From NCBI RefSeq assembly GCF_949628265.1, contig NC_088788.1:19158001-19222000 (forward strand): a DNA stretch of 64,000 bases, given 5' to 3'. Position 1 is the first letter of the stretch. Each line of letters begins with the position of its first letter. The translations under genes and the position numbers were made by a program. The notes under the pieces are model-generated. The model was not told the DNA's origin. It searched no databases and saw only the letters and a list, made by a program, of their open reading frames with translations. This document shows positions 29,108 through 41,555 of this stretch, piece by piece. This stretch comes from Cloeon dipterum. Its lineage: Eukaryota; Arthropoda; Insecta; Ephemeroptera; Baetidae.

Positions 29108-32100
29108 TCACTTGGGATGCTTAATAATGGCTTTCGTCAGGAAGTTAAGCGCATTGCTGTTAAAGCGGGGTCTCCACGTCTCGTAAACATCTTTTACCAC
29201 TTGCCAAAATTTACCTGAAATAAATTAGGGTTTAAATATAGACTAGAATATATTTGTTTATTATTTGGTTTCTTTAATATTATATTTTGACGCAGAACTG
29301 AGATTGAGCGCCTTTTAAGTTTCATCTATGCTCGCAAACAATTTTATGAATGAGATCGTAAACTGATTATAAATGTGGAAAAGAGTAGTACTATCATATT
29401 TTCTTTTTTCCAAATTACCTGACGACGTTGATGGGAATTGAGTTCTGTCCAGAACAAATGCATGTTCCACTGATTGGAAAACATTTTTGTTGAATGTGCT
29501 CTGGTTAAATCCTTGGTGAGAAGCCAGGCTCCCAACAAGACTCTGAATGAATAGTTGCCACCTTGGTTTGAAATAATTGCCCACCACACCTGCCCACAAC
29601 AGAACCAAATGAAATAGTTGCAGAACTTTACTAAATAGAACTATTACCTGACCACTGCTTATTGGCATAGTCTAAAATTTCTCCTGTTGGGCCCCAAAGC
29701 GTGATCTGATTGCGTGCATTAAATTCGTAGAGCTCCGATTCCTGCAACATCACAGCGATAAATTTCGATGAAAAAAGTGCATGGTATTTAACATTTTTCT
29801 AATGAGCAAAATTTGTGATATGAATGTGCTCATATATTTTTTGTTAAGTCTTCGATACTTCGAAATCATAACATGTTATTTAAAGAATTTTTCCGCCTGT
29901 TCTCAAATAAAAGTCTATCGCAATATTCAAAAGCATTTAAAATTGAGTCAAATTACCGCTTTGCTTTCGCCCCAGCTTCTTGCATCTCTTATCCATTTTC
30001 CGAGCAGAAAGTCTTCGTTACATTCCAAAACTGAGTCTAAATCAGTTAGGAGATCGAGCAGGAGTTGACCGTTATCTCTGAAAATAAAATAACCAATTAT
30101 TCAATAATTTAGGGACATATAAACTTGTTCTAACAGTAGTTTCTTTAGATTTTTCCGCCTGTAGGCTCTGACAATCTGCGAGTGATAGAAGGCGCCCAAG
30201 AGTTGTAAATTTTGCCTAGTTACGTCAACGAAATCGTGCTGCAGGGTCAGCGAATTTTTCATTTTGGGCAGCATCTCGAATAAACTGTCCCATGCTTTGA
30301 CCACACTGAGCGGTTGGTACCAAATCTGTGCCAAAATATCAACATTTTACGGATTCAAAAATGAGATGAAACAGACCAATGGTTTCAGCTTAAAACTTGG
30401 CCTTCTGCAAATCACGTATTTACCTCGAACTTTCACGTTAGTCAGGTTGAACGAGTACACGCTGTTCTGAAATTTGTAAATTTTCCTTTCTAAATAATTA
30501 ATTGAACTGTGATACACAATAAACTACAAGCAGAAAATTCCAAGCTCTGAAAGCATGTTCTTGCTTAGTGCCATATCTGCGCTCCGCGTAATCTTGAATC
30601 CTATGAGTCGTCAATATAGAATAATCACTAATTTTTTTTACAGATCTGCTCTCACCATTGCGTCAGATTGACAGGTCCTCTCCTCCAACTATTTTCAAGC
30701 ATCAAGTCGTACATCACGTAATTCTGGTTGATTCCCTCGGGAGTGATGCCGATTCCTACCATCGTGCTGTTTGGGAATAGACGAGCCTCACTTACGCCCT
30801 GAAGTTTTTTTTATTAATATGAAAAACTTAAACTTAAGAATACAAAGAAATAATGCAACCAATATTTTAAATTTGGAAATTTTCATTTAAAATGGAAAAA
30901 CCTAACCTTGCGGCTATTCATCTCATTTCACGTTCATTCCTTATACTCATTCAAAAAATTGGAGAAATTATGCAACCTTCTAGACTGATGTGTCTAGCAA
31001 GTTGCATACCGCAGATTCTGTGGTTTATCAAGCAGCGCGGAACTATTACAGTCTATACTTGCCTGGTTAACTCTCTGTGCCGCACCATACAGTCCGAGGG
31101 TACCTCCAAAATTATGCAGCATGCACCAAATGAAAGGCTGGCCGAAATAAGAATCGAGACGCGAATACTGCTCACTCAGCTCAGATTGCAAGTCGAGGAC
31201 CATTAGTCGGCCCTAAGAAATGGTTCAGAAAGTAATTAAATAAAAAAAACATTACAATTCACCTGAGGGACGCTTGTGAGCAGAGCCTTAGCCCTTTCCT
31301 TGGTCCAAAAGCTGTCGTGGATGAAGAGCCATCCCTGGAGGAGCCTAGTAATTAATTTCAATCTAATTATAACCCAAAAATTATATGCACACGAGTACCA
31401 AATTGCATCTGGATCAACAGCAGTCATTGCGGAAAAGGTGGCATACCCAACTTCGATAAGGTACTTTTCTTCGTCCGATGAAGGAGACATTTCGTTAAAT
31501 GTGTCGCAGTTGTAAATGTGATCCGTCCCAAACTCGTTTACTATCTGAAATGTGTTAATGGTGTATTTACAAAAATGACACCATTTAAATTAAATACAGA
31601 CTTCTTTCAAAAACTTTTGCCCGACAGATTGAAAAAGAGGATCGTTTGGCTGGAGCATAAGTGGACTGAAATATATAATTATTTAACTATCAATGTAGAC
31701 ACAAAAGGGACACGTTACCAGCAGAATTCGTCCTGAAAATTGTTCCAGCGAGACATTGATGTTAAATTAGCAGACGGGAATAGTCGGGTGATTGCCTTTG
31801 GGACGAATCCTGCAAAAGCAGGCAAAACTGGAGTCATTCCAAAGGCGCGCATTCTGTCAAGAATTTGGAGCTGCAGAGCAAGCGTATTTTCACGGTAGGA
31901 TCGAGGCAAAGGACCTCCGAAGCCACGCATATTCCCCATGCGGTTCCTATAATTTTAAATTGGCTGGATGTCAGATCTAATCTACAAATTTTATTAATCA
32001 TATTTAAAAGAACATGCGAAGATGTTCTAATATAAAACAAAATGGAAAACATCACAGTTTGACTATCTCAGTGAACCAAATATGGCGTTATGAATTGTTA

Positions 32101-33057
32101 ACTTGAAAACTTGGAGTGAAGAAATGCCTTATAATTTTTACCACGGCAGAAAGGCGGGCCCACTGAAGAATTGGTCAATTTCGGTCTGGTTTAGACCAAG
32201 ACTAATCCACACGCGCTCCCATATCGCCTCTTGACCAACAAAGGCCAGCGGCAAGTTGATACCATTTAAGGCCATCCAGTCGATGTGGCGTTCCCATTGC
32301 TCCCATTTCCACCACACGAACGAATACCCTGGCGTGCAGACGTTCTGGTAGTACTTGAACCTGTCTGGTGAGGTGACCTATATGCACGGTCAAATTTTTA
32401 GGGGATTCTATTTTGTATGGATTTCAACCGGACTCACCTGGACGTTAACTATCGGCAAGGTTGACGGCAAATTTAGCTGCGAGTGTGCCTCCCAATTGAC
32501 CTGGCAGCGACACAGGTACTTGAAGTAATAATTAAGCCCTGATGAAGCTGCGACCCCCGAGTTACCGGTCACTACGACTTGTTTGTCTCCTGGCCGCTTG
32601 AGTAGTCGAAATGTTTCGTGCCCAGATTCGGAGATAAGTGGATCCACGTGAATCTCGAATTCGTGCTGGCGTGTGGGCAGCAGGCGGCCGAGAAGCTCTT
32701 GCACGGTGGCCGCTTGTACCACTGGAGCTGCCGAGGAACGGATGTTGGACAGATGCGGCCATCGTTTGTCTGCAAAACCCTTGTTTTTACTAGTGCATGG
32801 TTATAATTCCGGAGCAGGCTAAATTTGTATTTTTTTTTTTTTAAATTAATCGATCTTCGGCAGTGAATTTTGTTCCACTCAAAAGAGTTTCTATATTGCA
32901 TAACATTTACAATATATATTATTATATTTTAGAACTGCTCAAAAGTGAAAAGCTTAATTTATGTAAAGCATAATTTGAACTCACAGAAATTGCCACTCGC
33001 AATCGTAATGTAGATCGATAGAATAAGCAGCTTCCATCTGAATTTTAAGAACCGCAT
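29108..33057 (-). CDS. NAGLU: Alpha-N-acetylglucosaminidase, lysosomal
   Basis: Sixteen exons: 33057-32985, 32769-32438, 32377-32142, 31946-31719, 31665-31602, 31544-31399, 31344-31263, 31212-31063, 30798-30656, 30600-30528, 30466-30377, 30325-30135, 30077-29957, 29741-29648, 29589-29419 and 29214-29108, 766 residues (human about 743). It is a GH89 enzyme that removes terminal alpha-linked GlcNAc from heparan sulfate in the lysosome. Exon 1 is a signal peptide ([20 protein letters not shown]). An N-terminal domain is followed by the TIM barrel: [20 protein letters not shown], the expected catalytic Glu in DTFNEMSP and a second in [10 protein letters not shown], plus [15 protein letters not shown]. 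The C-terminal helical domain includes [18 protein letters not shown]. The eighth intron (31062-30799) has a GC donor, GCAAGT. Donors GTCTGT and GTTAGA were chosen because they alone keep frame and family alignment. An AATAAA overlaps the stop codon. Confidence 0.95.
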
Positions 33058-33977
33058 GATGGAAGAGAGTATTCGTGAACGCTCTACTCTGGAAGCATTA
33101 TTCCCTTTGCTATATCACTGCTTCGCATCAATAAGTGGCCTTTGATCTTTGTAGTCGGAGGCAATATCCATTTATTTACTCTGCCAGTCCTTAAATTCTT
33201 TTCAATAGAGGCCGCCTCTAGGAACTAAATTATCAAAATTCAAATATTTAGTCTCGTGCTCTAATTTGTACGTCTTAAATTATTAATTTAAAAATGTAAA
33301 AAAAATAATTGTTGGAATATTACAACGAAGGCACGAGTGCACTCGAGGTTGCCATAATTTTAAATCGAAATTAGAAGCAGATACCTCAGTATAAAAAAAT
33401 TGTAGCAGGATATATCATATAATAATGTTTTTTTTCTAATTCCGCTTCGTGTAGCATTAATAGTTTGGGTGTATTACACAAATGAGATTTACTTCTTGAT
33501 TTAATTTTAATATATGGTTGTTCAATTATATAAACTGTAATAAAAGGTGTATAAATATAACAAGAATCATTTCTATTGACAACTTTAAATTAATAGGTTC
33601 CACGAAAAAGTTAAAAATTTTGGAACTTGATCATATCTTATATTTCCTTATATCGCCAATCCATCTACCACGCGCTCTTGATATATTTGGAACTATAATG
33701 CGTAGTAGTGATGACGATGACTTTCTGACTTCCATTAATTTTGTGTGTATATACAAAAATTGTGTGATTCAAATATCTTTAAATTTTATTTTATACACAA
33801 GTTTTCTTTAAAGACCCGAGGTTTCTTTTTAATTTGATAGCTATAGAACTCACAGAAAAATTAACTGTTTTAAATTAACTCTATTATTGTCTTTAAGAAA
33901 TTAATGTTTGTCTCAAAACAATAAAAGTTAATATTTATTTGCTTCTCGCTTTTGCTGGAAACAAGAAGTCTTTTAAT

Positions 33978-34092
33978 CAAAGGCTTCTATCCACGAATAC
34001 TTTAGTGTTGAACGCGGTCCAGTTGATCTCTTGCAGATTAAAAATAAACAGTCGTTGCCACCGCTGAGTTTAAAATAATGGCCCACCACAAC
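33978..34092 (-). pseudogene. Decayed copy of NAGLU exon 15
   Basis: Read on the minus strand, this stretch resembles NAGLU exon 15 (29589-29419). It starts GTGGTGGGCCATTATTTTAA against GTGGTGGGCAATTATTTCAA in the gene, and later a frame reads INWTAFNTKVF against [12 protein letters not shown] frameshift separates the two matching parts and a stop follows. Similarity continues a little upstream into the position of the intron (CACAACA) although the acceptor AG is lost, which favours a genomic duplication over a retrocopy. It lies 0.9 kb upstream of the intact gene on the same strand. No other NAGLU exons were recognised nearby. Confidence 0.6.
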
Positions 34093-34129
34093 CGTCACAA
34101 CAAATAAGGTAAATTGTGCATTTCCAATT

Positions 34130-34452
34130 TTTCTAACCAGCCCATTGTTGACATTCCTAGCATTATAAAAGCAAAATGGGAGATATTAGAGCATTTCGAG
34201 AATCTATTAAACTGGCTGTCCAATGTCAGATTATGGCAAAAGGTCGGAATATGCTCCTCAGCGGGCTGGGGGGCGCACCGGCACCGACTCGTCACTAGCT
34301 ATTTTTTTGCACCTAATATCCAGCGGATGTAGGGATGCTCTATAGGGGCGTTTCATTAAAAAACGCTGCGGATAGTGGTGAAAAGATGGGACACGTTGAG
34401 CCCTGCGGCCATTAGGGTGTCCATGTTGCTCGGCGGTGTTCTTGGGACCCGG
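34130..34452 (-). repeat. Left arm of a ~330-bp inverted repeat
   Basis: Reverse-complemented, this segment aligns along most of its length with 34694-35042. Shared words in the same order include GGGTCCCAA, AACACCGC, AACATGG, GGCCGCA, CAGCCCG, TGACATTGG and GGGCTGGTT. The copies are diverged, with several small indels. The central part is richer in G+C than its flanks. The family is not recognised; a non-autonomous transposable element inserted twice, or one inverted duplication, would both fit. Confidence 0.7.
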
Positions 34453-34693
34453 TAAGAAGTGTTGTGAGCAGAGGTTTAAGAAAAATATTTCATAAAATTA
34501 TGGTTATTTATTGGAAAATTTTGTTTAAAATAAAAACTGTCATGGAAATGATAATTAGAGAACTAACTGGGCATAATACTGCATTTAAAAACACTATAAT
34601 ATATAAAACAAAAAAGGATTTTTTGTTTTGCTCATTTTATCCCTGTCCGAGGACCGGGAAAGGCGCGCACTGCACTAGCGCGAATGCTGAAAC

Positions 34694-35042
34694 CTGGGTC
34701 CCAATAACACCGCGAACGGATAACATGGGCGCACCAGGCCGCACAGGGACCCAGCCCACTGAAGAGCCTTTTGAACCGCACCGAGGACTTTTTGAAACGC
34801 TGTCCCGTGAAGCCAAATCATGCATGCTGGAAAGGTGCAAACCAGCAAGTAGCGAGTCAGCGCCGCGGTGCGCCTCCCAGCCCGTTGAGCAATTTGAGCA
34901 TTTCGAGTCACGAAACTAACCACTTTTTGCCATCTGTGACATTGGGTAGCCAGTATTAGATCTCTGAACTACTCAAATACCTCACATTGCTTTGACACTC
35001 CTGAAAATGCCTTATCAATGCGAGCCAACGGGCTGGTTGTTA
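34694..35042 (+). repeat. Right arm of a ~330-bp inverted repeat
   Basis: Partner of 34130-34452 in opposite orientation, separated by about 240 AT-rich bases. An open frame across 34464-34919 exists, but its partner arm carries stops and frameshifts in the matching frame, so I read it as repeat sequence and not a gene. No clear target-site duplication was seen. Confidence 0.7.
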
Positions 35043-35729
35043 AACATTTATTACTTTCTTTTTTATTTTGACAAGTTAAGGATTTTATCTGGTTTAATTT
35101 GTTACCCAATTTGTTACCCATTTGTTGTTTAAAATGGACACCCACGCAAAGGAGCCCTGAATCGGCGATCGCGTCGTGCCTCGCGCCCCGATTCCTTACT
35201 GAATTGTCTCTAGCCAGTCACAGTCACCTTTTCCTCCCGGCGGAAAATTTTGTTCGCCTCGTCGCCATTTGAAATGTATGTTGTTGCGGGGTGGCCGGGA
35301 AGGAGAAAGGAAAGAACTGCTCAGTTTGACTGCTAGAGATAGACTAATTTATTTCATACTTCGCACTCTCTGCGTGCTCACATTCATGAAATACCTGAGT
35401 AGATATTTGGAATATAACAAATTTGTTATACATAATTGTTTCATAATTATCATAAATATACAAATATTTATACGATTTGTCTCATTTGTACTGCACTATA
35501 CTGTATATTAACAAAATAATGGAACCAATTTCCTGTTTTTCATTTTTAGTTATCAGAATTTAAAGTGGGATTTTATTTTAAAAGAGGTTTTTCCTAATTA
35601 GGGTGGTAAATGAAGGATAGAAACACCATTATATCACGTGGTCGTCGTTTTATTAAAATTTGTTCCCTGCAGTAAGTGTGAAAATAGAAAATAGTTTATA
35701 GCTCTGTAGTAAATAAAAATAGATGCACA

Positions 35730-37216
35730 TCAGTCGGAGGTCACGATAGAATTATTGCTTCCAAAGGGCGAAGCTCCAGGAACAAAGTGAGTGTGACTGT
35801 TATAAATTAGTAAAGTGTCTTCGTCAGTGCCATAGCTGAAGCGCGCATCATCCAGGTCACCAAACGTAATTGCACACACCCCTGAAAAATTGTAAACTTT
35901 ATAAAAAAGTCAAATTTTATATTTAAAAAATGAAATAGGGTTTCAGATGTAAAGACAAAACTATGAAGTAAACAAATTGACGCCTTTGACAACCAGGAAA
36001 TACAATTTTCGGATTTATTTTAATAACAGAATTCTTTGACAGGCTCTTCTTCAATAATATCTCGCTTTGGATTAACTAGTGCATAAAGTCTAAAAAGCAT
36101 ACTTACTGTCACTGTATGATGGATTGTGATAGAAGACAAGCTGCCGGTTAAGGTCAAAGCCACACAGAGCGATATAGTGTCCAGAGTACGATGGAGACCA
36201 CGGTAGACAAGCCCGCAGTTCAGTCGACAGCTTATTGATTTTGCAGATTTCGCATTGCAGTAGGTTGCCGTTGGTCAGGATTATGATGGGCCCATGCTTC
36301 TCAAGGTGATGCAGCAGCTCCTCAATGGTCAGGGAACGCTTTTCCACATTGACTCCGTTGCCCTTTGCGCTGGTAAAGCGTTGCATCACCCGAGACTCGT
36401 CCTGATCAAATTGATTCGGGGATTCAGTTTTTCTGTGATCGATCAGAGAAGTGTTGCTACCGTTTGAATAACTTTGGCGTAGAACGGCTGACTTCCGTAA
36501 GCAGGCTGAATCCCAAGGGTGATTGTGCAGAACAGGTGATCCAGGTCAAACTTTTTCAGCAAGTACGCCAAGTCAATAGTCCATGTGCTACAAAATGAGA
36601 TATTATTTTAATTCTTTATAAAACTGTTGATTTGAAACAGCAAGTGTCTGCCTAATTTTTGTGATTCAATGGAAAATAACTGATATGGTTCAAAATAGGA
36701 TAAGGAGTAACCAAACACTTCCCAATTTGTATTCCTGTCTTCAACAGGATCAAATCCGCATCCAGGAAAGAAGTGCTTGGTTTCACAAGAGAAAGCAAAA
36801 CAGTTCCATTTCACTGCTGAATAAAATCGCAGCCAAAATTTTCTCTTTCGTAAGCGGAAGCAATTTTTTTGCCTGAGTTAAGTTTTTTTATGTATATACG
36901 GGATTTTGGATTTTCCGATTTTGGCACGGATATGGCCGTTCATTGAGTCATGAGACCACCAAAAATTTATACCTCTTATTAAATCCTTCTTGGGCGCAAA
37001 TCTGCTTGAAGTTGTCAATGAAGTGCTTCGTCTTATCAGGTGGCAAAATCATCATGATACAAGTGAGCCCACAGTCCCAGTTGAACTTCTGCCGCTGGTG
37101 TTTCAAGCGGATGGTACCCCCGGGAGCTAAAATTAGAGGTCAAATTTGTCCAATTCCATGTAGTAAAAATTCCTAGTAGCCTTACATAGCTTTAACTTTG
37201 AAGAGAAAGTGTCCAT
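35730..37216 (-). CDS. Guanylyl cyclase domain-containing protein 1 (GUCD1-type, Guanylate_cyc_2 family)
   Basis: Five exons: 37216-37186, 37126-36973, 36587-36461, 36401-36107 and 35881-35730, 252 residues. The domain fills the protein. It starts at KFNWDCGLTC (Cys in a position like that of papain-type peptidases), continues with STWTIDLAYLL and FCTITLGIQPAYGSQPFY, and ends with SGHYIALCGFD, VFYHNPSYSD and ARFSYGTDEDTLLIY, all diagnostic of GUCD1. Despite the name, the fold resembles cysteine-peptidase-like proteins, and no cyclase activity should be assumed; the conserved Cys and His are in place. The start codon gives a very short first exon (10 codons); MDTFSSKLKL is not conserved and another upstream exon cannot be excluded. 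It is divergent from the unrecognised gene starting at 37927. Confidence 0.9.
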
Positions 37217-37926
37217 GTTCAGTCTTGTCCTTTCACAACGCTGGTGTTTCTTTGTTCGCAGCTCATGTTGCACGGAGACCGAGGGCGAACCTTACATGTT
37301 TGCGAATCAGTTTGTTCGAGGGTCTCTTTTTAGCGCAAACAGCAGTTTCCTCTCAATGCAGTACTCGATCGAAGTAACAGGAAAGGAGTTTCTTTTTGCT
37401 TTTATCTAGAGAGCTATGTAGTCAGATTTCTGCAGAGAAGGGCGTGGCTCAAAGGTAGATAAAGAGAGGAGATAAAGTTAAAACCACTAAAACTTGGAGT
37501 TTTGAGATGCAAAAATAAAAAACTTAATAATTTTTAAATATTTGTAAATTGAATTAAATTTTAATTGATTCTAACATTAAAATTTTTGAGATTTTGGTAA
37601 TCTCAAGTTAAAGATTCAACTCTCTTTCGTACTTGGTAGCAAATTTGTGTGATCCACAGTCGAGCGGCGCTCTTGTTGCTCGGTGCTGATTAAAGCGCGC
37701 GCAACTGCACTTGACAAGCACCAGCCACCCCCTAGTACTCCGCCCTTAACATCGACCCTGCTGGAAAATGGGTCGAGAGGGTGGAGCATGCGCGGCGGGG
37801 TGGTTTATGCTCTGCTGGTCTCCTCTCGCTAGCGAATAATACAGCTGGGTCAATGTTTCGTTCGTAGGTAGACTGTCTCATGGTATTCAAGCCAAATTAG
37901 GGGCCGAATTCGCCCTTGGTGCGGGC
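37217..37926. promoter_or_regulatory. Divergent promoter of the GUCD1-type gene and the unrecognised gene
   Basis: A 710-base head-to-head interval. A GC-richer core at about 37660-37800 includes an NRF-1-like GCATGCGC at 37786-37793 and a GC-box-like CTCCGCCC near 37739, typical of TATA-less housekeeping promoters. The flanking parts are AT-rich. Confidence 0.45.
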
Positions 37927-40900
37927 ATGATCCCCTCGGAACTGGACAAGCAGAAGAAGCCGAGCAAATCTTGCTTCCTCACCAGCATGTTCAAGCAGAA
38001 AAAGAGCGAAGAGGAGGACTCGTACGGGGGCATCTTCGGTACGTAACCGATGGGCCGTGCACTTGAACCGAACTAAGGCCAATTACGCGACGGCCGGGGC
38101 ACGTCTATATATTATACTAAGCAGTCGAACTACTTATTATGTAAACTTTTGTCGGAGGGAAACCATACGTCCGCACAGTAAACTGCATGTTGCTTTCTCG
38201 GTTTGGGGTTCAACCAACCAGACACCGCGCTATTATTTCGAGACTGTTTGCGCTAACTTCAATACTAATTGCGTTTTTATAGTGACAAAAATTTATATTA
38301 ATTATTCCTTAGGAAATTTGGGGTAGAATTAAACCTAGTATACTATTCTTAAAATTGAAGTGTCTCTTTGAAAAAAAAAACTTTCACACCGCAGCAATAA
38401 AAAGTCAACAAAAAATGGTTATATTTTTTCACAAAGCTCCCGTTCAATATCTCAGAAAATTAGATTATACTGAGAGGATAAATCTCAGCAGAGACAGCAG
38501 GGTCAGCGAATATAATGTGTGTGACATGATATAATTAGATAATAACAATAAAGTGTTGGGAAATGAAAAGAGTGGCGCGCGTCGATCTGAAGAGCTCTTG
38601 TACGGCATCGATCATGAAAGCCGATTTATTTTCCTCGCCAGCACCGCGCTTTATTTCTCATGCAAAATTGCTGCTGTTTATTTCAGCTGGTGTGTGTCCG
38701 GTGAGCGCTTCGCTGTCCGTGCACGCAACACTCGACCTCATGCCGTGCTCGCTGTCCTCGACCCTCACTTTGACGCCTGGCCGGACGAGGAATCTCGATC
38801 AGGACATGGAGGCGTTGCGTTTGTCCCGGCAGGACAACCCTTTTCTCCAACTGCTGGCTAGCAGGGAGAGCCTTCTCGACTCAGACGATTGTAACGACGC
38901 TGCTATCCTCATGTCAAATGTGAGTGAAACTTTTTTATTTACTCGCAACTCAAAACTACCAAAATTGCGTGAAATAGTTTCAAGTAGGCATGTGATTTTA
39001 AGACAGTGTTTTTCAGGGTATTGTTGATTACTTAATAGCTTGTGTTCCGTAATTGGACGGTTTCTGGGCTGATATTTAGACGGTTCTAGGTGGTTTTTCT
39101 TGAAATCGTTTCAGCTCTATTAAAATTTAGCATTCATACGCTTTTGTCCAAATCTCAAAATATTCGTCAATTTTAAGGATAGGATTAACCTTTACCAATT
39201 GCACCAACCTTAAAAATTAAAAAATGTTTCGACTGAAAATTTTTATTTGCTTTTATGTTTCAGTCTAAAATGAAACACAGCTATAACAAGTATAATGAAT
39301 GGTGATTTTTTTTTTTATTTTCGAGAGTGAATTGGGCCCTTTTAGCCATATCCGTATAACTGAACATTTAATTTGGATTTTTTAATTTTGCTTGCATTCA
39401 CATCCAAATGATTTGAAAACGTAAAATATACATGTGTTTATGTTATAAACCTTTTACAAAATTTAGAACCAAAACGAGGACAGTTCTAAGTATTTATAAA
39501 AATTGCTAAAATTAAGCTTGCTTCTCATTTAAAAAAACTGTTTTAACTGAAGACCGATAAAAATATGTTGGTCTTAAAAATTGAGCTAAAAAATGAAACT
39601 ATGTGAAAAAAATTTAGGCGCAAAGCAATAGTTATGCATCTTTTCTCGGGTGTTATTTATTTTTGTTTTGTATTTTCGTTCAAAAATCGAATGTATGAAA
39701 GACATGATTTACAATAGTTCACGGAAATGCGTGAGATAGTCGCACAAAACATGTTTTTTCTGATTAATATTCACTTTTTTATATACTTCATTTCCTTAAA
39801 ATATAAGAACTGAGAGAGTCACACTTGCAGAAAAGAATGATCCAAATTGGGTTATCTACTGTCTTATCAAATGAGCAAATTATTGACCAGAGTAGGTTGC
39901 TATCTTTTCCTCCAGCGTTTAAGACATCAAGCGCTGAGTCATTCCTCATATAAAAATAAGGATTATTTGCAATCTCTCACAAGTCAAATAAAAAACGTTT
40001 GATTGCAGTACAAACACTCTTCTCAAGTCAGAGCAGTGTACATATTTAAAATTTCGTAGTAATTTTACCATATTTCGAAAAGTTAATTGGCAAATAATGT
40101 TTTAATCAATTAAAAAGTCGCTTCTACACTTTAAATTTGAAATTAAATTGCTTAAAACACTTTATGTAACTGGCAATAATAAAGTTTTATTTATTTTTAA
40201 TTTCAATGTCACTAAAACCAGAATTTATTTCTCTATTTATAAAAATTAAATCACTGATATTGATGTATTTTAATAGGAGCACGTCGTGAGTTCGCTGGAC
40301 CTGGATCCACTGAGTCTGCCTGAAATCCACGAGCACATGATCCGAAGCCCACCGCCGACGAGTTGGCCGCGCTCGCCCAACTCGCGCGTTTTCCACTTCC
40401 CCGTGAGTGACTGCGAGGACGATTCCAGCCAAGAGAGTCTCACTGGCCACGGCAGCCAGGTGCTGTCCAAGACGGCCTGCGAGCACTCGTCGCCCAAACG
40501 CTCACGCAGTGTAATCGACAACACTGACTTTGCAGGTTCGTGCCCCTATAATTATTCTTCAAGGCCGTTGTCGTTTACTGTCAACAATGAATGTTATATT
40601 TTTATCTATCCTTCTACTTCGGCTGCGTAGAGAGAAGTCGGGAATTTGGTATGATGGGGAACCGAATGACGGGAAGGCTGAGCCTCACCCCAAAGGCACC
40701 CCGCAGATGCAGTAGTGACAGTAGAGGTACACTAATAGCCTATAAATTAGTATTTTAAGCTGACAGCAATTATTTCTACATCAGCAGAAATTGCTGATGT
40801 AGCAATGTTACAAACAAAAATAAATTATTCGCAGTTATATAGGACTACTTAGGGTCTAGAGTGCTGGCAGGAAATGATTAATCATTTCATAATTTTTCCC

Positions 40901-41555
40901 GATCATTTCGCATTTGCGGGAAATGTTTTGCAATATATTTTCCAGATTTTTAATTTATTACAAAAGGGTTTTTTTGCCTGGGATGCCTTTTCTATAGATA
41001 TGCCGAGTGTTCCATTCTTTTTAAACAAATTAATTATTGCTTCAAACTAACGCAGCAGTGAGAATTTATTTTAATGGTTTCACTTTTTAGTGTTGCACAC
41101 ATTTCTTTTCTCTATACAGCATGATATCAAAACCACTTGTAATGCACCTAAATTGACGTGGCACGTTGTTCTTGGAGTAGGCGAGATCTTTTGTTCAACG
41201 TATTTATTATTTTTGATCTTGCAGTAAATCTGGTACAAACTACTGCAGTTCAAATAAATCAAAGGCTAGTTACTTTCGTTACAACTTGCACCAAGCAGGT
41301 GCAGTAAAATTGCTGTCTTATTACGCCCACAATTTCGATGTATCATGAGGCACCGAATGCAATATAGGTCAACGTATCTGTGTAAAAAGCAGTAAAACCG
41401 CCCAGCAGCCGTACCGTAATTTATTTGTATCGTTTTATCTTGCAGGTCCGTTTTCGATTTTGAGTGCTCCGTCCCACTATAATGTGGAAGAGGAGGAATT
41501 TTTGGTCAGCTCGGCGCCGCGTTCAGCCGTGCCATCGAGTTCTCTTAAAAAGTAA
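37927..41555 (+). CDS. Unrecognised five-exon gene, Ser/Pro-rich protein
   Basis: Exons 37927-38038, 38687-38919, 40277-40535, 40631-40726 and 41446-41555 join in compatible phases into 269 residues ending in a stop. I do not recognise the family. The N-terminus is basic with Lys-rich patches (SELDKQKKPSKS, FKQKKSEEE) and a YGGIF motif. The middle is Ser/Pro-rich and acidic (LDLDPLSLPEIHEHM, FPVSDCEDDSSQESL), then SPKRSRSVIDN and LTPKAPRRCSSDSRG, both plausible phosphorylation sites, and finally HYNVEEEEFLVSSAPRS. No signal peptide, membrane segment or enzyme motif is visible, so it looks like a largely disordered cytosolic or nuclear regulatory protein. Clean splice sites (GTACGT, GTGAGT, GTTCGT, GTACAC) and codon-like composition support it as real. 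The ATG lies in a GC-rich leader; a further 5' coding exon is possible. Confidence 0.72.

Larger units (their letters stand above)
33058..35729. other. Spacer between NAGLU and the GUCD1-type gene
   Basis: About 2.7 kb. The first 300 bases contain the NAGLU promoter; 33.2-33.95 kb is very AT-rich with nothing recognisable; the NAGLU relic and the inverted repeat occupy 33.98-35.04 kb. At 35.12-35.33 kb a GC-balanced stretch without a coding frame follows. A minus-strand AATAAA (plus TTTATT at 35649-35654) about 80 bases after the GUCD1 stop is a likely polyadenylation signal. Confidence 0.5.

Noticed and set aside
34464-34919. 151-codon plus-strand frame
   Set aside because: Covers AT-rich spacer and the right repeat arm; the matching frame in the other arm is broken.
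37905-37917. GAATTCGCCCTT just before the unrecognised gene's start, identical to a TA-cloning vector junction
   Set aside because: Twelve bases only, with no further vector sequence on either side; chance in genomic sequence is the simplest explanation, though worth remembering if assembly contamination is suspected.
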